NCBI RefSeq assembly: GCF_001314225.1 | Contig: NZ_CP012697.1 | Location: 2,728,001 to 2,792,000, forward strand | DNA: 64,000 bases | Source of the DNA: Microbacterium sp. No. 7 | Lineage (GTDB): Bacteria > Actinomycetota > Actinomycetes > Actinomycetales > Microbacteriaceae | Direction: 5' to 3' | In this document: piece by piece, positions 25,701 through 34,159 of the stretch | How the letters are laid out: each line of letters starts with the position of its first letter | How positions within the stretch are numbered: the stretch's first letter is position 1 | Position numbers and translations under genes: made by a program | Notes under the pieces: model-generated | Databases searched by the model: none | What the model saw: only the letters and a program-made list of their open reading frames with translations | Told to the model about the DNA's origin: nothing

Positions 25701-25783
25701 GCCTCCAGCGTAGATCGCACCTCCGACACGCGGGCGGTGCGGGCCGTCCGCACCGCCCGCGGCCGGCACGATGCCCCGAGGCC

Positions 25784-25818
25784 GTGCTCAGAACACGTGC
25801 TCAGAACACGTTCTCAGA
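25784..25818. repeat. Tandem 13-base repeats upstream of uvrB
   Basis: GTGCTCAGAACAC occurs twice in direct succession (25784-25796, 25797-25809), followed by a partial third copy GTTCTCAGA. Each unit is an imperfect inverted repeat (6-1-6). Candidate operator for uvrB or for the small frame that ends here. It is not the GAAC-N4-GTTC SOS pattern. Confidence 0.55.
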
Positions 25819-25921
25819 GGCTGTCGTCCTCGCCCGACTCGAAGTCGCCGGTGGCGAAGTCGTCCCACTCGGGCTCGTCGGACTCGTTCTCAGGAGACTG
25901 CCACGTACGTCGCCGATCCAT
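25814..25921 (-). CDS. Possible 35-aa acidic small protein
   Basis: Small open frame MDRRRTWQSPENESDEPEW... ending FESGEDDSL, strongly acidic in its C-terminal half. GGGGAG lies eight bases upstream of the ATG at 25919-25921. It occupies part of a 520-base gap upstream of uvrB that otherwise lacks recognisable genes. It could be a real small protein, the decayed 3' end of a longer gene (the frame stays open upstream), or chance. Confidence 0.25.
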   Translation of the reverse strand: MDRRRTWQSPENESDEPEWDDFATGDFESGEDDSL

Positions 25922-26220
25922 TCCTCGTTCTCCCCCCGGATGACGCCCGGTCCGCCGGATGCCGCCGGGCCGCACTGGCAGGCTAGCCGCGACGCGTGAA
26001 CGCGCGATGACACCCCGATCTCGCCTCGATGTCCCCGGCTGGGCATCCCCTGAATCGTCGCGAGGACCGTCGCCGCGCCGTCGATCGCACGCCGCCGCGC
26101 CCGGACCGCGCCGCCCTCCCCGCGCGCCCGAACTCATACCCCGGACCGGGATGCGGCTTAGGAACGACCAAGGAACGGCGCCTCGAATGGTGACCAGCAC
26201 ATGAACATCAGGAGAACTCC

Positions 26221-26817
26221 ATGACCCTCCCCTCCCTCGTCCTCGTCGGCGTCGACCTCGCGGCGGCGCTCCTGCTGAGCCTCGGCCTGTACTACCGGCG
26301 TCACCACCGCCGCGACCTCGTCGTCGCCTTCCTCGGCGTGAACGTCGGCGTGCTCGTCGTGGCCTCCGTGCTCGGCAGCGCCGAGGTGGCGATGGGCCTG
26401 GGCCTCGGCATCTTCGGGGTGCTGTCGATCATCCGCCTGCGCTCGTCGGAGATCTCCCAGCGCGAGGTCGCGTACTACTTCGCGGCGCTCGCGATCGGGC
26501 TCGTCGCCGGCCTGCCGCAGACCGACCCATGGCCGGTCACAGGGCTGATCGTGCTCATCCTGCTCGTCATGTGGGCCGCCGACCATCCGTTCCTCCTCGC
26601 ACGGGCCCGCCATCAGCTCGTGCGGATCGATCGCGCGATCGCGGACGAGGACGAGCTCCGCGCGGAGCTGGCCGCCCGGCTCGGCGCCGAGATCGCCTCG
26701 ATCTCGCTGCAGGAGCTCGACCTCGTCGACGACACGACGCTCGTCGACGTGCGCTACCGCGTCGCGCCGGCGCGCGCGGTGCGCGTCGCCCTCGACGACG
26801 CGGAGGCGGTCCGATGA
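26221..26817 (+). CDS. DUF4956 membrane protein
   Basis: 198-aa protein with four or five hydrophobic segments in the first ~125 residues and a soluble C-terminal region. The family-defining stretch FGVLSIIRLRSSEISQREVAYYF (split here between LSIIRLRSSEI and SQREVAYYF) is present. DUF4956 proteins are commonly encoded beside VTC-type polyphosphate polymerase domain proteins, as here; function unproven. AGGAG precedes the ATG, and the stop overlaps the next start in ATGA, so the two are coupled. It may supply the membrane pore for the soluble polymerase. Confidence 0.88.
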   Translation: MTLPSLVLVGVDLAAALLLSLGLYYRRHHRRDLVVAFLGVNVGVLVVASVLGSAEVAMGLGLGIFGVLSIIRLRSSEISQREVAYYFAALAIGLVAGLPQTDPWPVTGLIVLILLVMWAADHPFLLARARHQLVRIDRAIADEDELRAELAARLGAEIASISLQELDLVDDTTLVDVRYRVAPARAVRVALDDAEAVR

Positions 26818-27665
26818 CCGACCTGACGCGGTTCGACGCGATCGGCCTCGAGGAGCTCGTCGCCGAGGCCGCGCTCCTGGCGCGCGTGGATCGCAAGTAC
26901 GTCGTCCCCCGCGGCGGCGTCGACGCCGTCCTGGCCGCGCTCGACCCGGGCACCCGCGTCCTGGAGATCGACGGCGCCCGCGACTTCGCCTACGAGTCGG
27001 TGTACTTCGACACCCCCGACCTGCTGAGCTTCCGGATGGCGGCGCGCCCGCGGCGGCGACGGTTCAAGCTGCGCACCCGCAGCTATCTCGACACGGGCGG
27101 CTCGTTCCTGGAGATCAAGACGCGGGGCGCCCGCGGCACGACGGTCAAGGACCGCGACCCCTACGACACCGCGCGCCGCGCCGAGCTCACGCCGCAGGCG
27201 CGGACCGAGGTCGCCGCGGCTCTCGCGACGATCGGCGTCGCCCCCGGGCGCGCCGACGATCTGCGTGCGACGCTGACGACCCGCTACCGTCGTGCGACCC
27301 TGCTGTGCTCCGACGGCGCCGCCCGTGCGACGATCGACACCGATCTCGCCTGGGTCGGGCCCGACGGCGCGGGCTTCGCGCTCCGCGACATCGCGATCGT
27401 CGAGACGAAGTCGCCGTCGTCGGCGTCCGCCGTCGATCGCCTGCTCTGGCGCTCCGGCCATCGCCCGGCGACCGTCAGCAAGTACGCGACCGGCCTCGCG
27501 GCCCTCGACGACCGGCTGCCCCGCAACCGCTGGGCACGGCTGCTCGACGGCCCGTTCGCGCCGTCGCATCGCTCGCCGATGCCGCATCGCGCCGCCCCGG
27601 CCGATCCCCGCACCGCCGTCACCCGTCCCGACCCCGAGGAGACACCATGTCCCACCGCCGCCTGA
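26814..27665 (+). CDS. VTC-domain polyphosphate polymerase-like protein
   Basis: 283-aa protein of the VTC/CYTH triphosphate-tunnel superfamily; yeast Vtc4 uses this fold to make polyphosphate from ATP. Visible tunnel-type motifs: DRKYVV near residue 28, VYFDTPDL, RRRFKLRTRSY, FLEIKTRG, LTTRYRRATL, IVETKSPSS and TVSKYATG, all basic/acidic positions conserved in the family. No membrane segment or SPX domain is present, so membrane attachment would need DUF4956. It overlaps DUF4956 by four bases and the next gene by 19. Enzyme activity is inferred, not shown. Confidence 0.85.
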   Translation: MTDLTRFDAIGLEELVAEAALLARVDRKYVVPRGGVDAVLAALDPGTRVLEIDGARDFAYESVYFDTPDLLSFRMAARPRRRRFKLRTRSYLDTGGSFLEIKTRGARGTTVKDRDPYDTARRAELTPQARTEVAAALATIGVAPGRADDLRATLTTRYRRATLLCSDGAARATIDTDLAWVGPDGAGFALRDIAIVETKSPSSASAVDRLLWRSGHRPATVSKYATGLAALDDRLPRNRWARLLDGPFAPSHRSPMPHRAAPADPRTAVTRPDPEETPCPTAA

Positions 27666-29422
27666 CCCTCGCCGCCGCTCCGCTCGCCGTCACGGCGCTC
27701 GTGCTCGCCGGCTGCTCCTCCGCCGCCTCGGAGCCCGCGGCGTGGATCGACGCCGCGACGACCACCGCCCCCGGCGCGACGAACGAGGCCGTGCCCGGGG
27801 CCGGGCTGAACGCGGCCGCCGTGCTGGCCGCGAACGCCGACGCCACCGTCGTCTACGACGGAGACTGGTCGGCGTCCGACGCGGTCGACATCGCGCTCGA
27901 CGGCGCGACGGCGACGTCGAGCTCCGACGGGGTCCGCGTCTCCGGATCCACCGTGACGATCACGGATGCCGGGGTCTTCCGCCTCTCGGGCTCGCTGGAG
28001 GGCCGGGTCGTCGTCGCCGCGCCGGACGACGCGCGGGTCGTGCTGATCCTCGACGGCGCCGACATCGCGGCATCCGACGGGCCGGCGATCACCGTCAGCA
28101 CCGCCGACGACGTCGTGATCGCCCTGACGGGCGACAACACGGTGTCGGACGCCGCGTCCTATCCGGACGGCGCCGACACCAACGCCGCGATCCACGCCGA
28201 CGCCGATCTCACGATCACCGGCACGGGATCGCTCACCGTGACCGGCAACGGCAACGACGGCATCACGAGCACCGACGATCTCGTCGTCCTCTCCGGTGGG
28301 ATCACCGTCGACGCGGCCGACGACGGGCTGCGCGGCAAGGACGCGCTCGTCGTCTCCGGAGGCACGCTTACCGTGACCGCCGGAGGCGACGCGCTCAAGA
28401 GCGACCAGGACGGCGACGACACGAAGGGCTACGTCTGGCTCGCGGGCGGCACGATCGATCTCACCAGCGGCGACGACGGCGTCTCCGCCGCCACCGACGT
28501 CGTGGTCACCGACGGCACGGTCTCGATCGTCGCGGGCACGGCGGCCACCGCCGCCGACGACGTGCCGCAGGGCGTGGCCGCCGGCGTCACGGTCGTCGTC
28601 GAGGGCGGCGACATCGCGATCGACGCGGCCGACGACGGGCTGCACTCCGACGGCTCCGTGGGCATCGGCGGCGGCACGCTCACGATCTCGTCGGGCGACG
28701 ACGGCGTGCACGCGGAGCAGCGGCTCGAGATCCGCGGCGGCGACGTCACGATCGCCGAGGCCGTGGAGGGCCTCGAGGGGGTGGACGTCGCGATCTCGGG
28801 CGGCACGGTCTCGGTCACCGCGAGCAACGACGGCATCAACGCCGCGGGCAACACGGCCTCGGGAGGGCAGGGCGGCATGGCCGGCGAGGCGGACACGGGC
28901 GAGAGCCTCGTGATCTCCGGCGGCACGGTGACCGTCGTCGCCCGCGGCGACGCCCTGGACTCGAACGGGTCCATCACGATCTCGGGCGGCGAGATCGCCG
29001 TCTACGGCCCGACCGGGGGCGGCGAGGGCGCGGTCGACGCCAACGGCGCCGTCACGATCGACGGCGGCGTCGTGCTCGTCGGCGGCAGCACGCTGAAAGT
29101 CCCGGGCGGGGCGCAGACGTGGGTCTCGGCCTCCGCGTCCGGCTCGGCGGGCTCGACCGTCGAGATCCTGGACGCGGCGGGCGCTCTCGTCGCCTCGTTC
29201 ACGTCCGCCGCCTCGTTCGACGCGCTGCTGGTCAGCGACGCGGGCCTGGTCGCCGGCGACTCCTATGACGTCGTCGTCGACGGCACGACGACCGCGGCGA
29301 CGGCCGGGACCGGGCTCACCACGGGGATGGGCCCCGGCGGAGCGGGCGGATTCCCCGGCGGCGGGGGCGGCGGATTCCCCGAAAGAGGCCCAGAGGGCCG
29401 GCCGGACGGCGCGGCGTCCTAG
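27647..29422 (+). CDS. Cthe_2159-type beta-helix lipoprotein
   Basis: 591-aa exported lipoprotein: signal MSHRRLTLAAAPLAVTALVL with lipobox LAGC (Cys23). The body is built of repeated DDGL/GGTLTIT-like turns (ADDGLRGKDALVVSGG, GDDGVSAATDVVV, ADDGLHSDGSVGIGG), the pattern of the Cthe_2159 carbohydrate-binding parallel beta-helix family, whose founder binds acidic polysaccharides and calcium. The C-terminus is Gly-rich. GAGGAG lies upstream of the ATG at 27647, which is inside the end of the VTC gene. Third gene of the cassette. Confidence 0.85.
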   Translation: MSHRRLTLAAAPLAVTALVLAGCSSAASEPAAWIDAATTTAPGATNEAVPGAGLNAAAVLAANADATVVYDGDWSASDAVDIALDGATATSSSDGVRVSGSTVTITDAGVFRLSGSLEGRVVVAAPDDARVVLILDGADIAASDGPAITVSTADDVVIALTGDNTVSDAASYPDGADTNAAIHADADLTITGTGSLTVTGNGNDGITSTDDLVVLSGGITVDAADDGLRGKDALVVSGGTLTVTAGGDALKSDQDGDDTKGYVWLAGGTIDLTSGDDGVSAATDVVVTDGTVSIVAGTAATAADDVPQGVAAGVTVVVEGGDIAIDAADDGLHSDGSVGIGGGTLTISSGDDGVHAEQRLEIRGGDVTIAEAVEGLEGVDVAISGGTVSVTASNDGINAAGNTASGGQGGMAGEADTGESLVISGGTVTVVARGDALDSNGSITISGGEIAVYGPTGGGEGAVDANGAVTIDGGVVLVGGSTLKVPGGAQTWVSASASGSAGSTVEILDAAGALVASFTSAASFDALLVSDAGLVAGDSYDVVVDGTTTAATAGTGLTTGMGPGGAGGFPGGGGGGFPERGPEGRPDGAAS

Positions 29423-29434
29423 AGTGAAGGCGTG

Positions 29435-30034
29435 ATGGAGTTTCTCGTGGGATCGGGCCTGGCGGCCGCCGCCGGGCTCAACGCGTGGATGCCGCTGTTC
29501 CTCGTCGGCCTGGCCGACCGGTTCACCGACGTCATCCAACTGCCCGCGACGTGGGCGTGGCTGTCGAGCGACGTCGCGCTCTGGATCACCGGCATCCTGC
29601 TCGTCGTCGAGATCGTCGCCGACAAGGTGCCCGCGATCGACTCCGTCAACGACGCGCTCCAGACCGTCATCCGCCCGGCCTCGGGCGGCATCGCGTTCGG
29701 CGCCGGTTCCAGCTCGGGCACGCTGTCGCTCGACGATCCGGCGAGCATCCTCGCCGACGGCGCGTGGATCCCGATCGCCGTCGGCATCGCGATCGCGCTC
29801 GGCATGCACCTGCTGAAGGCGGCCCTGCGGCCGGTCGCCAACGTCGCGACCTTCGGGCTCGCCGCGCCGCTGCTGTCGACCGTCGAGGACGTGTCGGCGT
29901 TCACCCTCATCCTCCTCGCCGTGTTCGTGCCGATCCTCGCCGGGCTGCTGATCGTCGCCCTGGTGTGGATCGCCGTGACGATGCTGCGCCGCGCGCGGCG
30001 ACGCGCCCGCGCGGTCAGCGAGCCGGCGGCCTGA
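29435..30034 (+). CDS. DUF4126 membrane protein
   Basis: 199-aa integral membrane protein with about five hydrophobic segments. The N-terminus VGSGLAAAAGLNAWMPLFLV and ADKVPAIDSVNDALQT are typical of DUF4126; function unknown. I prefer the ATG at 29435 over the adjacent GTG at 29432 because GAAGG sits four bases upstream. It starts 13 bases after the beta-helix lipoprotein gene, so it may be co-transcribed. Its end overlaps the end of convergent coaE by 20 bases. Confidence 0.85.
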   Translation: MEFLVGSGLAAAAGLNAWMPLFLVGLADRFTDVIQLPATWAWLSSDVALWITGILLVVEIVADKVPAIDSVNDALQTVIRPASGGIAFGAGSSSGTLSLDDPASILADGAWIPIAVGIAIALGMHLLKAALRPVANVATFGLAAPLLSTVEDVSAFTLILLAVFVPILAGLLIVALVWIAVTMLRRARRRARAVSEPAA

Positions 30035-30620
30035 CGCGCTCCCATAGGCGGTCGACGGCCGCGATCGTGTCGTCGAGGCTGCCGCCGGTCTCGATCACGA
30101 CGTCCGCGATCGCGAGACGCTCGTCGTCGGTGGCCTGCGACGCGACGCGCGCGGCGGCCTCGTCGGGCGTGAACCCGCGCAGCTCGACGAGACGCTGCCG
30201 CCGCACGTCGACGGGCGCGTGCGCGACGACGACGAGGTCCCACGTGCCGCCCCCGCGTCCCTCGACGAGCAGCGGCACGTCGTAGACGACCACGCCGTCG
30301 GGATCGGCGGCGACCGCCGCCGCGATGCGCCGGTCGACCTCCTCGCCCACGGCGGGGTGCACGATCGCGTTGAGGGTGCGCAGCGCGTCGGCGTCGCCGA
30401 ACACGCGGGCCCCGAGCGCGGCCCGGTCGAGCGCTCCGCCCTCGAGGATGACGTCGTCCCCGAAGGCGCGCGCGATCTCGGCGAGCACGGGCGAGCCGGG
30501 CGCCTGCACCTCGCGCACGATCGCGTCGGCGTCGACGATCACGGCGCCGTGGTCGGCGAGACGCGCGGCGATGGTGGACTTGCCCGACGCGATGCCGCCG
30601 GTGAGCGCGATGAGTGGCAT
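30015..30620 (-). CDS. coaE: Dephospho-CoA kinase
   Basis: Last step of coenzyme A synthesis: phosphorylates dephospho-CoA at the ribose 3' hydroxyl. 201 aa with P-loop LTGGIASGKSTIAARL at the N-terminus, VIVDADAIVRE, and the lid-region HPAVGEEV and VYDVPLLVEG. In many actinobacteria coaE sits directly between rpsA and uvrB; here biotin carboxylase/PxpBC genes lie on one side and the DUF4956 cassette on the other. Confidence 0.95.
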   Translation of the reverse strand: MPLIALTGGIASGKSTIAARLADHGAVIVDADAIVREVQAPGSPVLAEIARAFGDDVILEGGALDRAALGARVFGDADALRTLNAIVHPAVGEEVDRRIAAAVAADPDGVVVYDVPLLVEGRGGGTWDLVVVAHAPVDVRRQRLVELRGFTPDEAAARVASQATDDERLAIADVVIETGGSLDDTIAAVDRLWERVRPPAR

Positions 30621-30656
30621 GGCTACGAGGATGCCACGCGGCGACGGGTCATCGCA

Positions 30657-32441
30657 TCAGCGCGGCACGATGTCGGCGATGACCTCGCCGGCCCGCAGCT
30701 GCGCCCCCGGCTCGACGCGCCGCCGCAGCACGCCGGACGCCGACGCGGGGATCGTCGTCTCCATCTTCATGGCCTCGACGACCGCGACCGGCTCGCCGTC
30801 GGACACCTCGGCGCCGTCGTCGACCGCCCACGTGCGCAGCGTGCCGCCGCCCTCTGCCCTTACCACTGCCCTCACCACTGCTCTCGCCTCGGCCCTGGCC
30901 TCGGCGCGTTCCTCCGGCGAGGCCGCGGTCGTCTCCTCCCCGGCGACGACCCGCGCACCGGCCAGCAGCGCGGCCGGCAGGCGCAGCGCGTGCCGGCGGC
31001 CGTCGATCTCGATCCAGCTCGAGGCGATGGCCGCGCCGGGCGCGTCGGAGCGGGGCGCCGCGAGCCCGTCGAGCCAGGCGCACTCCTCCTCGACCCAGCG
31101 CGTGTGCATGCCGCCGCCGTCGGCGTCGCGGAAGCGCGGCTCGTCGACGAGCCGCCGGTGGAACGGCAGCAGCGTGGGCACGCCGTCGATGCGGAACCGG
31201 GCGAGCGCGACGCGGGCCCGCTCGATCGCCGCGGCGCGCGTCGGCGCCCACACGACGAGCTTCGCCACGAGCGAGTCGAACGCCGCGGGCACCGGCGATC
31301 CGGCCCGCACGCCCGCATCGATGCGGATGCCGGGACCGCCGGGCGCGTCGAAGACGTCGATGCGCCCGGGCGACGGCAGGAAGCCGCGCCCGGGGTCCTC
31401 GGCGTTGATCCGGAACTCGAGCGCGTGGCCGCGGGGCGCCGGGGGCGCGTCGATCGACGGCCCGCGCCCCTCGGCGATGCGGAACTGCTCGATCACGAGG
31501 TCGACGCCCGTCGTGACCTCGGTCACGGGGTGCTCGACCTGCAGGCGCGTGTTGACCTCGAGGAACGACACCGCGCCCGACGCGCCGACCAGGAACTCGA
31601 CGGTGCCCGCCCCCGCGTACGACACGGCCGCGCAGATGTCGTGCGCGCCCTGCCGGATGCGCTGGTCCTGCTGCGGCGTCAGCGCCGGCGCCGGCGCCTC
31701 CTCGACGAGCTTCTGGTGACGCCGCTGGGTCGAGCAGTCACGCGTGCCGACGACCACGACGCGCCCGCGGCCGTCGCCCAGCACCTGCACCTCGACGTGG
31801 CGCGGACGCTCCAGGTACTGCTCCGCGAAGCACTCGCCGCGCCCGAACGCCAGCGTGGCCTCGCGCACCGCCGACGCGTACTGCTCCGCGACGTCCTCGA
31901 TGCGGTGCACGATGCGCATGCCGCGGCCGCCGCCGCCGTGCGCCGCCTTGATGACGATCGGCACCCCGTGCTCGCGGGCGAACGCGACGGCGTCCTCCGC
32001 CGAGCGCACGGGGCCGTCGGTGCCCGCCACGAGCGGCGCCCCGACGCGCGCGGCGATGCCGCGCGCGGTCACCTTGTCGCCGAGCGCCTCGATCGTCTCG
32101 GGCGCCGGCCCGATCCAGGTGAGACCGGCCGCGACGACGGCGCGGGCGAACGCGGCGCTCTCGGAGAGGAAGCCGTAGCCGGGATGCACGGCGTCCGCAC
32201 CGCTGCGCCGCGCGACGTCGAGCAGGGCCGGGATCGACAGGTACGTCTCCGCGACCGTGTCGCCCGGCAGCGCCCACGCCTCGTCGGCCACCGCGACGTG
32301 CAGCGCGTCGGCGTCGGCATCCGCGTAGACGGCGACCGAGGTCAGGCCGTGCTCCGCGGCCGCCTGCGCGATGCGCACGGCGATCTCGCCGCGGTTGGCG
32401 ATGAGCACCTTGCGCAGGCGCCGCGATCGCGTGTCCGTCAT
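30657..32441 (-). CDS. Biotin carboxylase-biotin carboxyl carrier fusion
   Basis: 594-aa acyl-CoA carboxylase alpha chain: ATP-dependent biotin carboxylase (KVLIANRGEIAVRI at the N-terminus, GGGGRGM ATP-grasp loop, FLEVNTRLQVEHPVTE) followed by a C-terminal biotinyl domain with the biotinylation motif VEAMKMET. No carboxyltransferase beta gene is adjacent. The ATG overlaps the PxpBC stop by four bases, so the two are coupled. In many actinobacteria such a gene accompanies 5-oxoprolinase-like PxpB/PxpC genes; the substrate here is unknown. Confidence 0.9.
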   Translation of the reverse strand: MTDTRSRRLRKVLIANRGEIAVRIAQAAAEHGLTSVAVYADADADALHVAVADEAWALPGDTVAETYLSIPALLDVARRSGADAVHPGYGFLSESAAFARAVVAAGLTWIGPAPETIEALGDKVTARGIAARVGAPLVAGTDGPVRSAEDAVAFAREHGVPIVIKAAHGGGGRGMRIVHRIEDVAEQYASAVREATLAFGRGECFAEQYLERPRHVEVQVLGDGRGRVVVVGTRDCSTQRRHQKLVEEAPAPALTPQQDQRIRQGAHDICAAVSYAGAGTVEFLVGASGAVSFLEVNTRLQVEHPVTEVTTGVDLVIEQFRIAEGRGPSIDAPPAPRGHALEFRINAEDPGRGFLPSPGRIDVFDAPGGPGIRIDAGVRAGSPVPAAFDSLVAKLVVWAPTRAAAIERARVALARFRIDGVPTLLPFHRRLVDEPRFRDADGGGMHTRWVEEECAWLDGLAAPRSDAPGAAIASSWIEIDGRRHALRLPAALLAGARVVAGEETTAASPEERAEARAEARAVVRAVVRAEGGGTLRTWAVDDGAEVSDGEPVAVVEAMKMETTIPASASGVLRRRVEPGAQLRAGEVIADIVPR

Positions 32442-34024
32442 CGTGCGTCTCCCTCGGTGTCGGTGTGCGCCCGGGCGGGCGCGACGGCGCGCAGCCGCAC
32501 CCGGGCCCCCGCGGGCGCCTGGGCGAGCAGATCCATGTCGTCGGCCGTGACCGTCGCGATCACGGGGTAGCCGCCCGTCACGGGGTGGTCCGCGGCGAAC
32601 ACGACGGGCGCGCCGTCGGGCGGCACCTGGATCGCGCCGCGCACCATGCCCTCGCTGGGCAGCTCGCCGGGGCGGCATCGCCCGATGGCCTGTGCGCCGC
32701 GCAGGCGGATGCCCACGCGGTTCGACTGCGTCGTCACGGTCCACTCCTGCCCGACCAGCGCACGCCACCCGTCGTCGCCGAACCAGTCGTCGCGCGGACC
32801 CCGCACGACGCGCACCGTGAGCACGTCATCGGCCGAGGGGAGCGCGCGTCCCGCCGCGGATGCCGCTGTCGCCGCGACGGCACGTCCCCGCAGCGACAGC
32901 GCGTCGCCGGCCCGGAGCGGGTCCGGGCCGAGGCCCGAGAGCACGTCGGTCGCGCGCGACCCGAGCTCCGCGCGGGCGTCGACGCCGCCGCGCAGGGCGA
33001 CGTACCGGTACACGCCCCGCGTGGGCGCGCCGAGGGCGAGCGTCTCTCCGGGATCCAGCGCGACGGCCTCGTCGGCGGGGACGTCGCACGGGCGCCCGCC
33101 GACGTCGGTGCGGGTCAGGGGCCCCGCGGCACCCGTGACGGCGACGACGAGCGCGCGCTCGGCGCGCAGCGCGAACCCGCCGCCGGCCACCTCGATCGCC
33201 GCGGCGTCCGGTGGGTTGCCGACGAGCCTGTTCGCCCGGCGGAACGCCTCGCGATCCATCGCGCCACCGGGCGGCACGCCGCTGTCGGCGGCCCCGGAGC
33301 GTCCCAGGTCCTGCACGAGCGCGGGCGTCGCGGCCCGCAGCACCCGCGCCGCGGCCGCGGCCGGGCCCCGGTCCTCACCCGGCGCGGGCGCGGCGACGGC
33401 GGGGAGCTCGTCGACCGCGACGAAGCGCACGCCGTGACCGGGGCGCAGCAGGGCCGGGGGCGTCGCGCCCGTCGACCACAGGGGCGTCGACGTGCGCCCG
33501 ATGAGCTGCCAGCCGCCCGCGCCGGCCCGCGGGTACACCGCGGAGTACGGTCCCGCGACCGCGACGGCGCCCGCGGGCACCTGCGTGCGCGGCGTCGCCC
33601 GCCGGGGCACGGCGAGCACGGCATCCCCGCCCGTCAGATACGCGAACCCCGGGGCGAAGCCCGTGAAGGCGACGCGGTACGTCGCTGCGCTGTGCCGCCG
33701 CACGACCTCGTCGACGTCGAGCGAGACGAGGGCGGCGACCTCCGCGAGATCGCGGCCGTCGTAGCGCACGGGGATCTCGATCGTCTCGCCGAGCGCGGCG
33801 ACCCCGGCGTGCGCGGCCCGCGCCCCCTGCGCGGCGACGGCGCGCAGCCGGTCGAGGTCGGCGAGCTCCGGACGCAGGCGCACGAGCACCGTCTGCGCCG
33901 CCGACGTGACCTCGGTGACGCCGGGAACGCCCGCCGCGACGAGCGCGGCGCGCACGGCCATCGCCGCGCCCAGGTCGCCGGCCTCGATCAGCACGGCGTC
34001 CGTTCCGAACGGCAGGAACCTCAT
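32438..34024 (-). CDS. PxpB-PxpC fusion, 5-oxoprolinase-like
   Basis: 528-aa fusion of a PxpB/KipI-like domain (about residues 1-210, MRFLPFGTDAVLIE..., VAFTGFAPGFAYLTGG) and a PxpC/KipA-like domain (about 228-515, TPALVQDLGRSGAADSGVPP, AIEVAGGG, ATDVLSGLG). PxpABC hydrolyses 5-oxoproline in ATP-dependent fashion; the PxpA (LamB/YcsF) partner is not next to it here. The ATG at 34022-34024 overlaps the TGA of an 18-codon frame that carries the strong Shine-Dalgarno, so translation is probably by coupling. An upstream in-frame GTG at 34033 is possible. Confidence 0.9.
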   Translation of the reverse strand: MRFLPFGTDAVLIEAGDLGAAMAVRAALVAAGVPGVTEVTSAAQTVLVRLRPELADLDRLRAVAAQGARAAHAGVAALGETIEIPVRYDGRDLAEVAALVSLDVDEVVRRHSAATYRVAFTGFAPGFAYLTGGDAVLAVPRRATPRTQVPAGAVAVAGPYSAVYPRAGAGGWQLIGRTSTPLWSTGATPPALLRPGHGVRFVAVDELPAVAAPAPGEDRGPAAAAARVLRAATPALVQDLGRSGAADSGVPPGGAMDREAFRRANRLVGNPPDAAAIEVAGGGFALRAERALVVAVTGAAGPLTRTDVGGRPCDVPADEAVALDPGETLALGAPTRGVYRYVALRGGVDARAELGSRATDVLSGLGPDPLRAGDALSLRGRAVAATAASAAGRALPSADDVLTVRVVRGPRDDWFGDDGWRALVGQEWTVTTQSNRVGIRLRGAQAIGRCRPGELPSEGMVRGAIQVPPDGAPVVFAADHPVTGGYPVIATVTADDMDLLAQAPAGARVRLRAVAPARAHTDTEGDAR

Positions 34025-34077
34025 CGCGCGCACCCGTCCGGCGCGCGGCGCATCTCGCCGTCGTCGTCCGCGGTCAT
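34021..34077 (-). CDS. 18-aa leader frame before PxpBC
   Basis: MTADDDGEMRRAPDGCAR, from an ATG at 34075-34077 with GGAGGAG just upstream. Its TGA overlaps the ATG of the PxpBC fusion (ATGA). It could be a coupling leader peptide or the stub of a lost gene such as pxpA. Too short to assign by family. Confidence 0.4.
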   Translation of the reverse strand: MTADDDGEMRRAPDGCAR

Positions 34078-34159
34078 CGGGGTCTCCTCCATCGGTGCGC
34101 CTCTCGGGGCGGATGCTCCGCCTCCGATTGTTCTACACCGTCGCGGCGCGCGGCCCGCC

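Noticed and set aside
25797..25818. LexA/SOS box upstream of uvrB
   Set aside because: GAAC and GTTC half-sites are spaced by two bases, not the four required by the GAAC-N4-GTTC consensus.
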